Below, piece after piece: positions 40,401 to 55,400 of a stretch of 64,000 nucleotides of DNA (its first letter is position 1; each line of letters begins with the position of its first letter). The DNA is from Lingula anatina (lineage: Eukaryota > Brachiopoda > Lingulata > Lingulida > Lingulidae). The stretch is taken from NCBI RefSeq assembly GCF_001039355.2, contig NW_019775684.1, forward strand, positions 1 through 64,000. The letters run 5' to 3'. A model generated the notes under the pieces. That model did not search any database. It was not told the DNA's origin and saw only the letters and a list, made by a program, of their open reading frames with translations. Both the position numbers and the translations under genes were made by a program.

Positions 40401-43400
40401 TCCGAAAGCTGCCTTACCGTACAGCTCATGGCTTCCAATTTAGAGTCAATTTCTGGGGCATTTTCAAGTAAAGCCTGTCAAACAGAAGAAAAGTTAATCT
40501 TTCATGTGGATATAAAGCTTACGAATTGTATGAAAAATGATTTGGTTTATTACTCTAAGACTTGGTCTCAGCTATATTGTGGCGACTGTTAAGAATATTA
40601 AGAAACATCATTTCATTACTTGTTTCAATGGTGTTAATTATACCATTATCTTTTACATGTACAGCCTCTTTGTATAAGTATAGGCAAACTGATATTACAT
40701 TTCAAATAAACTAAGTTTGATCCACCCTGCTTACTTACGTTAATACTTCAGATCACAAACACATTAAGTCATGTACTATTCTTTTCTGATTATTAAATCA
40801 TGTACAAAATCAATGCATGTGTAATTTTGAACTGGACATACCCTATGCTCTTGTAGCTGCTGTTTCACACGCTCAAGACTAGCCCAAGCCAACTCGGTAC
40901 AGACCACTGTCTCGGTCCTAGTCAGCTGACTACTAACAACAATATGGCTGGACTCGAAACTATCCCACAAATCTAAGGCTTCCTGTAAGTGTTCTGTTCT
41001 CTCTGCTGCTTTCTGTAGGAGTCTTGCCCAGCGATCATTGACAGAATTAACAGTTTTTGTTATGGAACTTCTTTCTTTGGGATCATCTGTGAGATTTATA
41101 ACCTCACTGGCTTTGGATTCTAATTGTTCTGGTTGAGTCTTGAAAAGCTCTAATTCCACACAAAGTTGCTGAAATTGCAAATAAAAGCATGCATAGGTGA
41201 AGATACTATATCTTCCTAACACTCCAAAACAATACACACGTTGTAAAATTACTTGTATTTATCTAAAAAATATTCACTGATCTTTTCTTGCAATTCTACC
41301 ACCTCCAAAAATCCTGTTATATCCAAAATACTGCTGTGTTCTAAACCAAGAAAAGTTGTCCTCAATAAAAAATAACATCTATAATAAAACCTTTTAGGGA
41401 TAAAGAACTCATTTCATCACATTCAGACTAAGAAAAAACTGACATTTCAAACACAAAATATTCATCTTTAAGTAAGGAATGTGGACAGATTTTTGAGAGA
41501 ATGAGAATGAAAAAAAAAAAGAAGGAAACTGAATGCACCCTTGTGCTCACCTTCATGTCCTATATGAGGGAAAGTATCAATGTAGATACTGTATTTACAA
41601 AATATCACACAATCAGATTACATGCATTTCCATTCAGTGATTTTCATGCTTATGGATAACTGAATACAAGCAAGGCTACAAACAAACTGTTCCAAAATAA
41701 TAACCTAATGCTAAAAGCCAGCTATAAAATTTAATGTTAAAACCATCTGCAAATCACCGTACTTCAAATATATTTCATAAGACATATATACTGCTCATAT
41801 CAATATTTTCTATTGTCAATAGATGTCCTACCTGATGCTTCTGATTTGTTTCTTCCAAGTCTCCATCTTTGTCTTGAACTTTTTCCTCCGCATTGGTCAG
41901 CCAGGTATTGACCGTCTTGACCATGTCATGGTATTCAATCTGAACAAAATACAAATAATAAAGTTTTATAATAAGTATAGTGAGTAATCAAAATTATTTA
42001 TTACTTTATCATATTACCTTATCAAAAGTAATGCATGTTTATCATATTTCTGGCCATAAAATAATGTCATCATAAGCATACATCAGAGTGATCAAGACTG
42101 TGGATTATGGTTGAAAGCTCTGAATTTTTTTTTTTTACAAATTTGAGTCTTGAGTATCACTTCTAATAATTTTAAATGTGTTGTTGTTTTGTGATAAGTG
42201 TCGTGAATCCTCAGTTATCAAGATCCACTGTAAGAACCAAAATGAGTCTTAATAGTTTTATTAAACTTTTTACACAAATCAAACCATACCCAAGGCAAAC
42301 CTACCAACCAATTAAAATGTAATAACAAACTTTGAGCTGTTATATACTAAAGTTACCTTGCTTTGTTTGGCATGATCCAACTGCTTCTCACTCTCCTTCA
42401 GCTGTTTCACTGTGGCTTCCTCAGCCTGTTTGTACACCTCTATCTCTGTGATCAGCTCTGGGGGCAGGTCACGTGACAGGGCGCGGTACTTCTCACGTTG
42501 TTTGTGCACAAGGGTCTTGAGATGCTCGGTTTTCAAGATAACTTCTCTTTGCAAGGCCTAAAGAAGAGAAAAAGAGTCTGGAATTGCCTTTGTTTCTTTC
42601 AATAAGACTGTTGCAACACTGATGTAGTTTTTAAATAAGCACAAAAATAAATAAATAAACAAATATTTGAAATAAAATCCTGCGTTTATGCCATAACAAG
42701 ACACAATTAAACAGTCTGCAAAAATTTCATTATTCATTCCTGAATGCTTTATCTATATCCTACAATTCTTTTTCAACCTGGAGGTGACCTACCTTATATT
42801 TCTCAGTTCTAGTATGTAAATCTCCCTGAGTCAGAGACTGAGATCTTGTTTGGGCCTCTTGCAACCACTGAAGAGTTAAATGAAGCTCCTGAAGGAATGT
42901 ATCTCTAGTCTGGACTTCACCAAGGGCCGTCTGCTGGATGTCAGTAGCTTCTTTGTGAAGTCTAAATGGAAAATCATGCCATCACATTGATTTTTGCCAT
43001 ACATAAAAATTTTAAATTACCATTTTTTTCTTGTATACTCAGAATTTATCTGAAACTTTGGAAAGGAATAGGTCCTCTTTGAATCAAAATTTAATTTAGG
43101 AATCAAAATTTAATCCAGGTTCTATGCCATTATGAGATAAAAGTACTTTTTTTCAGAAAAAACTCATCCTTTGGCTGTACACCTAACAATGAAATAACTT
43201 TTCACAACTGTTACAACATACTTGTCATATCTGTCCTGTGCAGCCACCATCTTCCTCTGCACTGCAATTCTGGCATCACTGCTAGGCAGTTTACTCAGTA
43301 TTGCCTGGGCTGCCTTCTGCATTTTGCCTATCTCCGAGTGCTGCTTTTCTAGCTCAGTTTTAATGGTCTGAAGAAAAAGATAAAGATGTATATCTTGATA

Positions 43401-46400
43401 ACATATGGGCCTTACAGGGATGAGGCTGCCATTTAGTGAAAAAGTCAGCAAATATGGTGTGGGGTCCAGGGAGCTGCCTAGGCCAATGATATTTTTGGCT
43501 CCCAAAAAGTTGGAAATCTGCTGATAGTTGGAATAATCTCATCCCTAGCTTTATCAAAATATTGACATAACATTTTTATATTATATATTTTGAGTACTTT
43601 CTCTCAATCAGAAGAGAAAACAGGTACTGACAACATGTGCTGATACATGTTTGGGATAAGGGTATGGTGTAAGTTATTTCCATAATATCTGTTGTTATAT
43701 TTTGCCATTTGGAATAAAAACAGACTGAATAAGGGATATGTTTTTACCAATTATCCACTCTTACCCACCCTGAATTCCGTGTTGCTGGAAACTCCCCTTT
43801 TTTCAGCTAATAAGACAGGTGAGTTTACAGAAACCACTTGACACGCAGGGTGCTCTTACCTGGCAGTCAGACATCTGGACCTGGAGCTGAGCTGTGGTGA
43901 GCTTAATGGCATCTTCCTTGGGCATCCTCTCCTCAATGGTGATTAGGAAGTGTTCAAATCTCTCATAGATTTGATAGAAAAGGTGCCACTCTGTTACATA
44001 CTCCTGTAAATTATGAATGAAAATGGTTAGAAAATATTTGGTATAATAAATAAATAAATAAATAAATAAATCACGTTAAACCCGTTTCTTACTGTAGATA
44101 TTCAGTTGAATGTGAGATGGTAAAGAGTCTGCCTTATTTAAGCATCCCAAAGCTAAATAAACTGTTTTTATTATATCAATATAGTTCAACAATGACAACA
44201 AATTACCCTGAGTACAATCTGTCTCTCATCTGCCTGACTGCTGACGGTTCTCCACCTTTCATTAATACCAGCTATCATCCTGGTAATGACCGTCTGGCTG
44301 TTCTGGTTTCCAGAGCGGGTCAATTCTCTGGCCTTCTGGTTCATCTGGTCCACTACTGCAGCACGCTTCTGGACAGCCTCAGTGAAATTCTGAACATAAC
44401 AAAGTCAACATGCAAATAAACATGCCCATAATGAACACTGCCCCCTGCTGAATAAATAATGTTTCTCAAACAGCTTATTTTTGGAAGGAAGTGAGTATTG
44501 GTACTTTCAATGATCTAAAATTGGTTACAACCTTGATGATAGTATACATAAAGTAAACAAGTTCTATTCATGACTGATACTTTTAAGTCCAATGGCTTAA
44601 ATCCGAAGTTTGCGGAGTTTTTATATTCAAGAGTTTCTTATCATCAAGATTACATACCTCAATCTGGACCAACTGTTTAGCAGCTTGTTCAGAAGTGGCA
44701 GCAGCAGTGGTGTCAACATTTTCCCATTTCAGTTCCAATTCTTTCACTGTTTGGCTAGCGTCTTCGAGTTGACCCTGAAGCAAAAAAATGAATAAATAAA
44801 TTAATAACAATAATAAACCATCAATGTAAACAAAAATCCCTATTAATCCAAAAGTATGCCAAGCATCAGTGATTAAAATATTTGACTTAAAATATTTCAC
44901 TTCCTTTGAAATTACACTCATTAAAAGCAGAATTTTTGCCCCTGTTGTAACATTCATTGTTTTTATTGTTAAAAAATTGAGAAATGTGAAGATGTTGGAC
45001 AATATTATAAATTAATGTTATAGCCATGGAGACAGTATATTCAGAAAGTACCTGGAACTCATTCCAGTTTTTGAGCTCATCTTCTAACTGTTTCTGGCGT
45101 TTCGCGGCAGCTTTCAATACATCATTGAGTTTCTGGTTGAGAGCTTCTACTGACTGCTGCAGAGTCTCTTTGTCATTGGGATCAAGTGTTGGGAAAAGAC
45201 GCTCTGCTGTGTCTTGGATTCTGGACATTTCATCAGTTCGCGTATGTCCATCAGCATAATATTCCTGGGTCACAAAAATATACACAATTTATACATTTGT
45301 ATCAAACACAGCAGCACTTTTTGACTGAAATAATTCAATCATGAAAACTAATTCATGACAATATTTTTCAGGACAACAGAGATCACAAGGTAGTTTAATT
45401 TTTAGAAAAACAAACATCAAAGTAACGCAAATGTATTTAAAAAATGCGGAATTTCTTATTTCATATGTACTCACCCTGTGTTGCTGTAGCTGGAAGGTGA
45501 TGCTCTCATAATCTATCCCATCATACACAGGGACAAGCAGTTTCTCAGCATCCTGAAGCCAGATGGTCAGTGTCGTCTGCTTGTCATCAAATCTGAGGCG
45601 GTTATTCTTTGCAGCATTCAAGTAATCGGATTTACCATATAATTTGGACTGAAAATGATAAAAAAACATTATAATTAATGTTTCAATATAAATTACTATT
45701 ATTTCAACTCAAACATTGTGTAAAAGGAACTGTTGAGTGCAATAAGATTGGCAATACCAGGAAATAATCATTATATGTAATATATGAAACATTTTGGTTA
45801 TACATGTACCTGCAAAGCTGCTCTGTCATTTTCGTATTGCTCTAATCTGTCTGTCATCTCAATAGGCATAATTTCATCAAGCTCTTCAAAGTGAGCTCTC
45901 TGCTGAGCTATCTTGGTTTGTACTTCTCTTAAATGGCTGTTTATTTCATCAGCAACAACCTGAAATGAGACATTACAAATTCATCAGATGAAAGTTCAAT
46001 AATCACATCAAAATCACCTACTTCAATTCTAGTCTGACTCTTGGAGATACTGTGTTTCTTTATAATTTAGTCTAAAACTGCAACTAAAAAGTTGAATTTC
46101 TACATACATATTAATACAATAAAATGCTTAAAGGCCGATAGGGCTTACACATTAATAATGCACACAAAGTTCATGAAATACCTGAAATTAGTGGACATGG
46201 CATAGGGAAACCTTGTTGAATACAGTGACCATTGTTTTAAAGATCCCTTATGTTGTTTCCTTTTAAGAAATGACCCCTTACTTGATTAAGAAATAGAAAA
46301 TAATTACGAGTTACAAAACAAGTGCCATATATACCTGTTTATTTATCACATTTTTCATCATTACCTTGTGTTTCTTAATCTCAACCTCCACCTCATCAGC

Positions 46401-49400
46401 TTCCATACTGAGAGGTACCTGGACCACAATCTCTCTGTTCTTCGACTGCAACCACTCTAAAGTCTTATCCATTTCAGTCTCAAAGTCTCTCCTGTCTGAC
46501 ATGATTTTGTCCAATTCCTCCGTTTTCTTCTCAACTGCACGGAGCAATTTATCAAATTTCTGCTTGAGGCTTTGGTTTTGGTCTGCCACTGTCCTCTGGT
46601 CAGTGGTGTTGCACTCTATGGCTATCTGCTGCCCTTTGTCCATTATGGTGGCCAGCTGGAGTTCTTGCTCCTCTAGGATGGTGTGGACAGCCTAAAGTTT
46701 GAAAAATATAATTATACAGTGTAGTATACTAGAATATACTCCCATATACTCTCAAATGATACCATGTGGTTCATTGGCTGAAGAACAGAAGAAGGATAAT
46801 GAAGAATTTAATCCATTTTCTGAAATAGAATGTCTCTTAACACTATAATTGCTTCATTCTTTTTTATCCATATAGACCTTCCCATGCCAAGAAATATTCA
46901 TGTTGAAACAATTGTGTAGACAAATTTTCACATAATATATAATATGATATAATATCAGTGTATTCATTAGTGATATTTTTTTCACTTACTTTGTATCTGT
47001 CAAATTTAGTTGGAGTTGGTATGCCGAGCTCACTGACTGCATCAAGTTGTTCTTGGCTCTCCTTCAAACAAGTTTCAAACTCTGTCTTCAGACTCTCATA
47101 ATGCTGCCTGATCGTGACAGCATTTTCCAGCCTGGCGTAGGACTGTTCCACCTGCATCATGACCTGGTCAAAGGTCATCGTCAAGCGAGACAGTTCCGAG
47201 GCTTCCGTGGTTTGACCTTTGGCTGCCATACTGTCTTTTGATTGGTTGAGAGCAATGATGGTTGGCTGGTAATCATTCAACTGGGTCTGCAATTTCTGTA
47301 GAAAAAAATGTATAATATTTTATTGTGTATCTAACAAGTGCTTGTCAACTTGCTTCTGCTAACAACGGTCTGAAATATAAAAAGGCAACAAAATACTGTA
47401 TATTTCTGTTTATTTTTCTCCTACATGCAAAATGTCTAGAACCAAGGCTACAGGCTCTTATTTTTTAAACCACATGCTCCCTTTTTTTAAAGTCCTGGGT
47501 ATACTGTAAACCAGTGATATTCTTAAAAAGGCAAACAATCTAAGCAATGTCTACCTCACACTGGGCCAGCATCTTCTGGACCTCTACCGCTTTAATGGCC
47601 AGTGGTTTATTCAGCCTGCGGACATCTTCCTGCAGTGAGTTCAGGATCCTGGCACACTGGGAGATCTCATCGTCCAGCTGACCCCTGGCATATACAGTGT
47701 CCTCTAGTGTCTTCACACGCTGTTTGGCTAGGCTGGATATCCTGTGGGAATAGATCAGTGTAGATGTGAACCCATTGTATTCAAATACATTTCTATTTTT
47801 GTTGACGTCTTTACATTATGTTCAAGAGAATACATGTAGTTCCTTAGTTCATGAGCTTACTCCCTTCTCCATCCATTGTCTGATCTCATGCACCCTAAAC
47901 ACCCAGGTGTGTTCTTACCCGGATGTCTTGGCCGATAACGATGACCTTACATGCCCCCCAGCCAGATTCCACTGGACAAATAAGGCATCAGAGCGCTGGA
48001 AAACCCACCTGGCCCAAAAACAGTCAACAGGTACTCTCAAAGCCTTTATAGATAAACACTATGATCCGTCAATGGAAGGGGTTGACCTTAGACTGTCTGA
48101 TTTTAATAAAACCCTAGACGAACTAGGTAGGGAAGCAGGTCTACATAAGAAAATCCCCAGTAAAAAGAAAAGAGGTAAAAAGACAAGTAAGCACTGGTAC
48201 GATAATGATTGTAGGGAACTATTTCGAGACATTAAAAGGAAGGCACGTTCAGTAAAACATAACCCCTGTAAAGAAAATCTTCTAATAGAAATTAACAAAA
48301 AGAAAAAATTATACAAGAAACTGCTAAACAGAAAGCTGAACAAGTTTAGGGACAGCATTTTTCGGTCACTAGAAAATCTGCAAACAAGCAACCCTCGTGC
48401 ATTCTGGGATCTATATAACCAACTACAAGATAAAGTTAAATCAACAGAAACCCCAGTTTCCCCCACCGAATGGTGGGTCCATTTCCACACCCTGATGAAT
48501 AGGACACTGCCCCACAACAATATAAATTTTGAAACCCTGGTTAACCAGAGAGCACAAAACCCTAAGCATAACTTGTTCACCGAACTTGACTTTACCATAA
48601 CTGAACATGAAGTAAAACTAGCTGCTCGTAGTCTTAAAAAGAATAAGTCCCCTGGTATCGATGGTATCCCAAATGAAATGCTTAGAGAGGGCATAGACTC
48701 ACTTGCCCCAGCCATCACTAAACTGTTCAATGCTATCTTCTCCAGTGGTAACTTCCCCTCCCTCTGGAGAGTGAGTATGCTCAATGTTATTCACAAGAAA
48801 GGGGATAAAAAAGACCCCAAAAATTATAGAGGGATAGCTGTATCCAGTAACTTATGTAAACTATTTTGCAAAATACTTAATAATAGACTCACATCATTTA
48901 CTTTTAAAAATAGCACGATCCCTACTAATCAAATCGGCTTTAAAAGAGGGGCACGTACAGTCGACCATATGCTAGTACTCAAATCTCTCATCGATAAATA
49001 CCTAAATAAAATGGATAAAAATAAACTATATGTATGTTTCGTAGATTTTTCAAGCGCCTACGATACAGTATGGAGAAATGCCTTATTATATAAACTACAG
49101 CTGGCAGGGGTAGGAAATCTCTTTCTAAATATAATAAGTAATATGTATAAATCTGTCCAGTTTACTGTAAAAACACCAGGGGGACTGACAAACGTCATCA
49201 ATACAAGTGTAGGTGTCAAACAGGGCTGCGTCCTCAGTCCCTTACTGTTTAACATTTTTATTAGGGACATTCCCGACCTGTTCAGCAACAATGAAAAATA
49301 CAACCCTGTTCACCTTAGGGATAAACCTCTTAGTTGTTTAATGTACGCGGATGACCTCGNNNNNNNNNNNNNNNNNNNNNNNNNNNNNNNNNNNNNNNNN

Positions 49401-52400
49401 NNNNNNNNNNNNNNNNNNNNNNNNNNNNNNNNNNNNNNNNNNNNNNNNNNNNNNNNNNNNNNNNNNNNNNNNNNNNNNNNNNNNNNNNNNNNNNNNNNNN
49501 NNNNNNNNNNNNNNNNATAGATCAGTGTAGATGTGAACCCATTGTATTCAAATACATTTCTATTTTTGTTGACGTCTTTACATTATGTTCAAGAGAATAC
49601 ATGTAGTTCCTTAGTTCATGAGCTTACTCCCTTCTCCATCCATTGTCTGATCTCATGCACCCTAAACACCCAGGTGTGTTCTTACCCGGATGTCTTGGCC
49701 GATAACGATGACCTTACATGCCCCCCAGCCAGATTCCACTGGACAAATAAGGCATCAGAGCGCTGGAAAACCCACCTGGCCCAAAAACAGTCAACAGGTA
49801 CTCTCAAAGCCTTTATAGATAAACACTATGATCCGTCAATGGAAGGGGTTGACCTTAGACTGTCTGATTTTAATAAAACCCTAGACGAACTAGGTAGGGA
49901 AGCAGGTCTACATAAGAAAATCCCCAGTAAAAAGAAAAGAGGTAAAAAGACAAGTAAGCACTGGTACGATAATGATTGTAGGGAACTATTTCGAGACATT
50001 AAAAGGAAGGCACGTTCAGTAAAACATAACCCCTGTAAAGAAAATCTTCTAATAGAAATTAACAAAAAGAAAAAATTATACAAGAAACTGCTAAACAGAA
50101 AGCGGAACAAGTTTAGGGACAGCATTTTTCGGTCACTAGAAAATCTGCAAACAAGCAACCCTCGTGCATTCTGGGATCTATATAACCAACTACAAGATAA
50201 AGTTAAATCAACAGAAACCCCAGTTTCCCCCACCGAATGGTGGGTCCATTTCCACACCCTGATGAATAGGACACTGCCCCACAACAATATAAATTTTGAA
50301 ACCCTGGTTAACCAGAGAGCACAAAACCCTAAGCATAACTTGTTCACCGAACTTGACTTTACCATAACTGAACATGAAGTAAAACTAGCTGCTCGTAGTC
50401 TTAAAAAGAATAAGTCCCCTGGTATCGATGGTATCCCAAATGAAATGCTTAGAGAGGGCATAGACTCACTTGCCCCAGCCATCACTAAACTGTTCAATGC
50501 TATCTTCTCCAGTGGTAACTTCCCCTCCCTCTGGAGAGTGAGTATGCTCAATGTTATTCACAAGAAAGGGGATAAAAAAGACCCCAAAAATTATAGAGGG
50601 ATAGCTGTATCCAGTAACTTATGTAAACTATTTTGCAAAATACTTAATAATAGACTCACATCATTTACTTTTAAAAATAGCACGATCCCTACTAATCAAA
50701 TCGGCTTTAAAAGAGGGGCACGTACAGTCGACCATATGCTAGTACTCAAATCTCTCATCGATAAATACCTAAATAAAATGGATAAAAATAAACTATATGT
50801 ATGTTTCGTAGATTTTTCAAGCGCCTACGATACAGTATGGAGAAATGCCTTATTATATAAACTACAGCTGGCAGGGGTAGGAAATCTCTTTCTAAATATA
50901 ATAAGTAATATGTATAAATCTGTCCAGTTTACTGTAAAAACACCAGGGGGACTGACAAACGTCATCAATACAAGTGTAGGTGTCAAACAGGGCTGCGTCC
51001 TCAGTCCCTTACTGTTTAACATTTTTATTAGGGACATTCCCGACCTGTTCAGCAACAATGAAAAATACAACCCTGTTCACCTTAGGGATAAACCTCTTAG
51101 TTGTTTAATGTACGCGGATGACCTCGCACTAGTATCAGAGAGCCCGGATGGACTTCAGGCTGCAGGCTGCCCTCAATAGTTTGGCGGAATACTGTAAAAC
51201 CTGGAAGCTGATAGTAAATGTCCAAAAAACAAAAATTATGATTTTTAACAAACCTGGCCGCTTACTGAATAACCTAACCTTCTTTCTAGGAGCCGAAAAA
51301 ATAGAAATATGCTCAGAATATTGCTACTTGGGTTTGGTATTCACACCTTCAGGAAAATTCAATAAAGCGATGGAAGTACTGAAAGTCAAAGCACAAAAAG
51401 CATTTTTTAAAATCCGCCACCAGCTGTTTTCTAGCCCAGCGTCAATTGCCCGTAAACTTTTTTCCACGCTTATACTCCCTATACTTAGCTACGGCTGTGA
51501 AATATGGGCCCCTTTAATCCTTAAGTCTAGCATGAATAACCTCCTGGAAAGGTGTGACAGACCACCNTTGTACAGAAATGCATGGAGAAGAGAGTAAGTC
51601 TTTCTGCGCATGTCCAAACCAGATCATAGTACCAGTGTGAGACCCGTTATGCGCTGTCAGCAGAGACTGGGCGTGTAGATCAAACCTGGTAAATTGATTA
51701 TGGAATGCGACATTCGTATACATGTGTACAGTCACTGATTTCAACAATTGCTAATCTATATGTGTATATATATATATTTATTTATCTATTTATTTGTCTG
51801 TTCTATGTTCTAGCCACTAGTATCGTATTGTAATTGATTGTACCTTTATGTGAAGGTGTTTGTCAATAAAGAATCTGAATCCTTAGATGGAGAAATTTTA
51901 ATGAACATTACTTCTCAAGTTTAATTTCCTGCAGCAGTGAATGAATATACATGTGAGAAAACCAAGTTCATATTATAAACTTATTGGAACTGAGTTGCTT
52001 TTTTTCCACTACAACTGCTTACAGGTGCTGGTAACAACCTGGTGGTTATTACAAATAATTCCTTAGAAGGAAAAATTTGAAAGAACATTACTTTTCAAGT
52101 CTAAATTCTTGAAATGAATGAATATACATAACAAAAAATAAAGTTCACTTCATAAACTTATTAGAATTAAGTTGTTATTTCTTTTTTCTTCTACAACTGC
52201 TTACTGGTGCCGGTTCTTACCTCTGATGTCTATCCCTGAGTGTTTTAATCTGTGCTTGTAGAGTCAGCTTGTCCGCCTCGCTGAGTGACCCCAGGAAACT
52301 CTGACCTTGAGAGGTCACTTCATCACTGAGAACTTCATATTCAGCTATCTTCTGCAACAAACTCTGTAAAAAAAACAAGAAATTTACTTGCAAGGTTCGA

Positions 52401-55400
52401 AATGCATTCTATTTATCCAATGAGAGAAAATGTATTCTAATGTTCTCAAGACTCAATCTCAATCAATTGATATCTTTGATCTACCAAAGTTCATTACAAA
52501 CATGGTTTTGCCACTGCCTCTACATGATCAAAACCAGCACTGCTGGCTCTCTGTTTGCCTTTAATGGCTCTTTGTTTCACTTTCAATAACCCCATGGCAT
52601 TTAATGACATTACAGAAAAGAAACTTAGTCTGCTGCATGTACTTTTACATAAAATTGTTAGGCACATTTAATTTTCAGACAGTGATTTTAGAGCAGTGTT
52701 AGAGCAATATTGTATCAATACAAACCTGATATTTCTTGAGCTGTTCCTCTATCAGCTCTATTGTACAGTCCAGTCTGATCTCAGTAGTGATGGTAAGCTC
52801 TACTTCCTTAAGCCATAGTTCCAGTCTCTGAATGTTGGACTCGTATTTCCTCCTGATGGTCAGGCTCTCCCTCAAAGTGGTGACATGCTCAGACAGGCGT
52901 GTTTTCATCATTTGATATCTTTCAAGTAGTTCTGGAAAAATATAATATTTCATCAAGAACATGTACAGAATACCACTATCTTTTTAAACTCCACCAATCA
53001 TCAGATGATTTTAATTTGTAGAGAACATATACATATTATGTGTGTATATAATCTCTTTTAAAGAGAAATTGCTTACAAACTCATAAGATACATGTAATAA
53101 TCTAAGAGTCCCCCTTTCTCATTGAAAATTTTAAGATTTTTTTTCAATATCAAAGTAGAACTGACCCTTCAACATTGTCTCCAGCTCAGAAGTCCCCTGC
53201 TCATCACAGTCAGTCTGGAGATTTCTTCCCTGGGTCACCACTTCCTCTAGTGTACCCTCCATGGAAGTAACCTCTGTCAGCAAAGTCTGTGGAAATAGAT
53301 GAGATCATTTCAATATGTATGTGTGACATTTTGAAATCTTTATATGCCCCCTGAAGAGCCTCTGGGCAAAAACACCATAAAGATGGAGAATCTTGTCTTT
53401 ATATTTATAGATTATTTATATTTATAAAATATCAGTATTATGCTAATAATACCACAGGCAAAAATGTGAATATTATTTTGCCAACAGAAATTATTAAGTT
53501 GATGGCACACAGCAAGAAATGCCACAGAGTTAATCCACGTAGTCGGATGGTGTGTAAGGGAATGGGGACTAAGACCCCATTCCCAGAGATTAGATCGATC
53601 CAACTAGATCGACTTAACTCCCTGGAGGTTCACGCTAAATGAAAGTTAATTACCCCCTTACAGCTTGTAGTAGGCAGGACGGACATTTAAGCCAGATTAT
53701 CTGACAATAATCTAGTGAGACTCCCCACGGGGATAGATCAATCTAAAATCTATGGGAATGTGCCCCAAGTAATTAAAAGTATTTCTAGGACATCTACACC
53801 AACCTTGTATTTTTCATGCTGCCTCTCCACTTCCACAGCATACAGCCTTATGGTGTCAATTTTCCCAACAATCCTCTCCTTTTCCACAACCCAGATTGTT
53901 ATTTTCTCGTAGCTCTGGTAGAACTCCTCTCGGAGCTCCAGACTCCTAGAGAGAAGCTTCTGTTTTGTGAGGGCATTGTTGTGAAGCTGGCTATGCTCTT
54001 TCTGAACAGACTGAATCTGTTTGTCAACCGATTCCCTCTCTGGGTGGCTGAGCTCAGACAACAGTGTCTCTCTTTGTCTGCTAACAGACTCCAGCACGGT
54101 GTGTTTGCTCTCTATTTCTTTGCAGATGATCTGATAAATGAATTTAAATTGTAATGAATTGTAATTCTGAACCATGCATTAAGTTTGCTTATGTGTTTAT
54201 GTATGACTTGTGATGACACAAACAGTGTATACTTTTGTTAAATTTGTATTCCTCCAGTAGGAAACTAACATGTACATTTTCAAAATATTTAGCCTGTTGA
54301 AAAAACAGGCATGTAATCTGATTTCAGATTTGAAATATATAAATAAATATACTCAGCAATAAAATGTAAGAATCAGAGAGAGTCAGGCTTTGACAAGTAT
54401 TTCAGGAAAGGAAAGAATTTCAAATTATATTTTGACCTATCATATTTATATAGGTAAAAACAGGCAGATTTTGACTTTTCATTTTATTAGAAAGCAATTA
54501 TCTAACTTTCTTACATTATGCTCGTGCAACTGCTGCTGTACATTTTGGACCCCATGTCCCAGAGATAGCTGACTTCCCACCATCTTCTTTCTCTCCTTCA
54601 GCCATGCCACGTAACCATCCAAGTCCTTCAACAACGTCTCTCTGCTGATGATCACCACCTCACACGCCTGCTTCTGATGTTTGGAACGCTGGCGTAAATC
54701 ATTGTAGCGACCTTCTATATCTCTGTAAAATCAGTCATGTTTCTTATTTACTTGCATTCTCAAATCAATGCAATGGCCTTCCTTGTCTTAAAAAGGCTTC
54801 CAGGTAATGACTTACTAATCATGCAACATATTTCAGCATATCTTAAATATCTTCACTTAGTGCTAAGCATGAGAATTTAGTATTTTGATAACCAGAGGGT
54901 AATATTATGATTGTAGTAATAAAATTCATTAATGTACTGTTTTTTGAACTAACAGTTAAGCATTAAACATCCTGATGATATTGATACAAATATATTTAAT
55001 AATATTAAAGTATTCTCTGAGAACTGATATAAACTTTTACTACTACTCACTGTGACTAAATATATATATATATATAATAGTATAACCACCAGGAGACAAG
55101 AGTTGAAAGACCACCCCTTATAACTAACTTTTAAAATAACATATTACCCTGGTTTAAAAATTAAGCCTGAAAGTTTAAAGCTCATCTTTTTTTTTTTTTT
55201 TTTTTTTTGAACTGGCCTTCAGACTCCCCACCAGTTGAGAGAAGATCAATTGGCTTACCTGACTTGATAGTCCACCAGGTTTCTGTCATGGGGACTGACT
55301 CTAGGTGCAATTCTTCCACCAAGTTGTCTAAATGCTGCCACATCTTCCTCTTTACTGTCCAAGTCTGATACAAGTTTCTGAAATGGGGAAATTTAGCAAC

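Larger units (their letters stand above)
47750..51890 (+). mobile_element. 5'-truncated non-LTR retrotransposon (jockey/CR1-like LINE) in a nesprin intron, antisense
   Basis: The reverse transcriptase frame lies on the plus strand, opposite to nesprin, between nesprin exons 47555-47741 and 52221-52363. Visible RT motifs: KNKSPGIDGIPNEML, NYRGIAVSS, FVDFSSAYDTVWR, GVKQGCVLSPLLFN and the catalytic YADD. The thumb continues as KTKIMIFN and ILSYGCEIW (to about 51560). No AP-endonuclease domain is seen, so the copy is 5'-truncated, starting near 47.9 kb. A 3' UTR with a (TA)n stretch ends near AATAAAGAATCTGAATC (about 51869-51886). The frame is broken by a 7-bp tandem duplication and the assembly repeats 1.6 kb of it, so the copy is dead. 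Confidence 0.9.

Noticed and set aside
48059-50551. Two long minus-strand frames (241 codons each) within the LINE
   Set aside because: They are antisense shadows of the reverse transcriptase frame and are identical because the segment is duplicated in the assembly.
47750-51126. Two genuine tandem LINE insertions
   Set aside because: Both copies start at the same intron flank, are essentially identical and are separated by an N gap; an unmerged overlap explains everything.
55259-55377. Alternative frame reading MYQTWTVKRK through this exon
   Set aside because: It meets a stop immediately after the next splice, whereas the chosen frame continues as spectrin sequence through all downstream exons.
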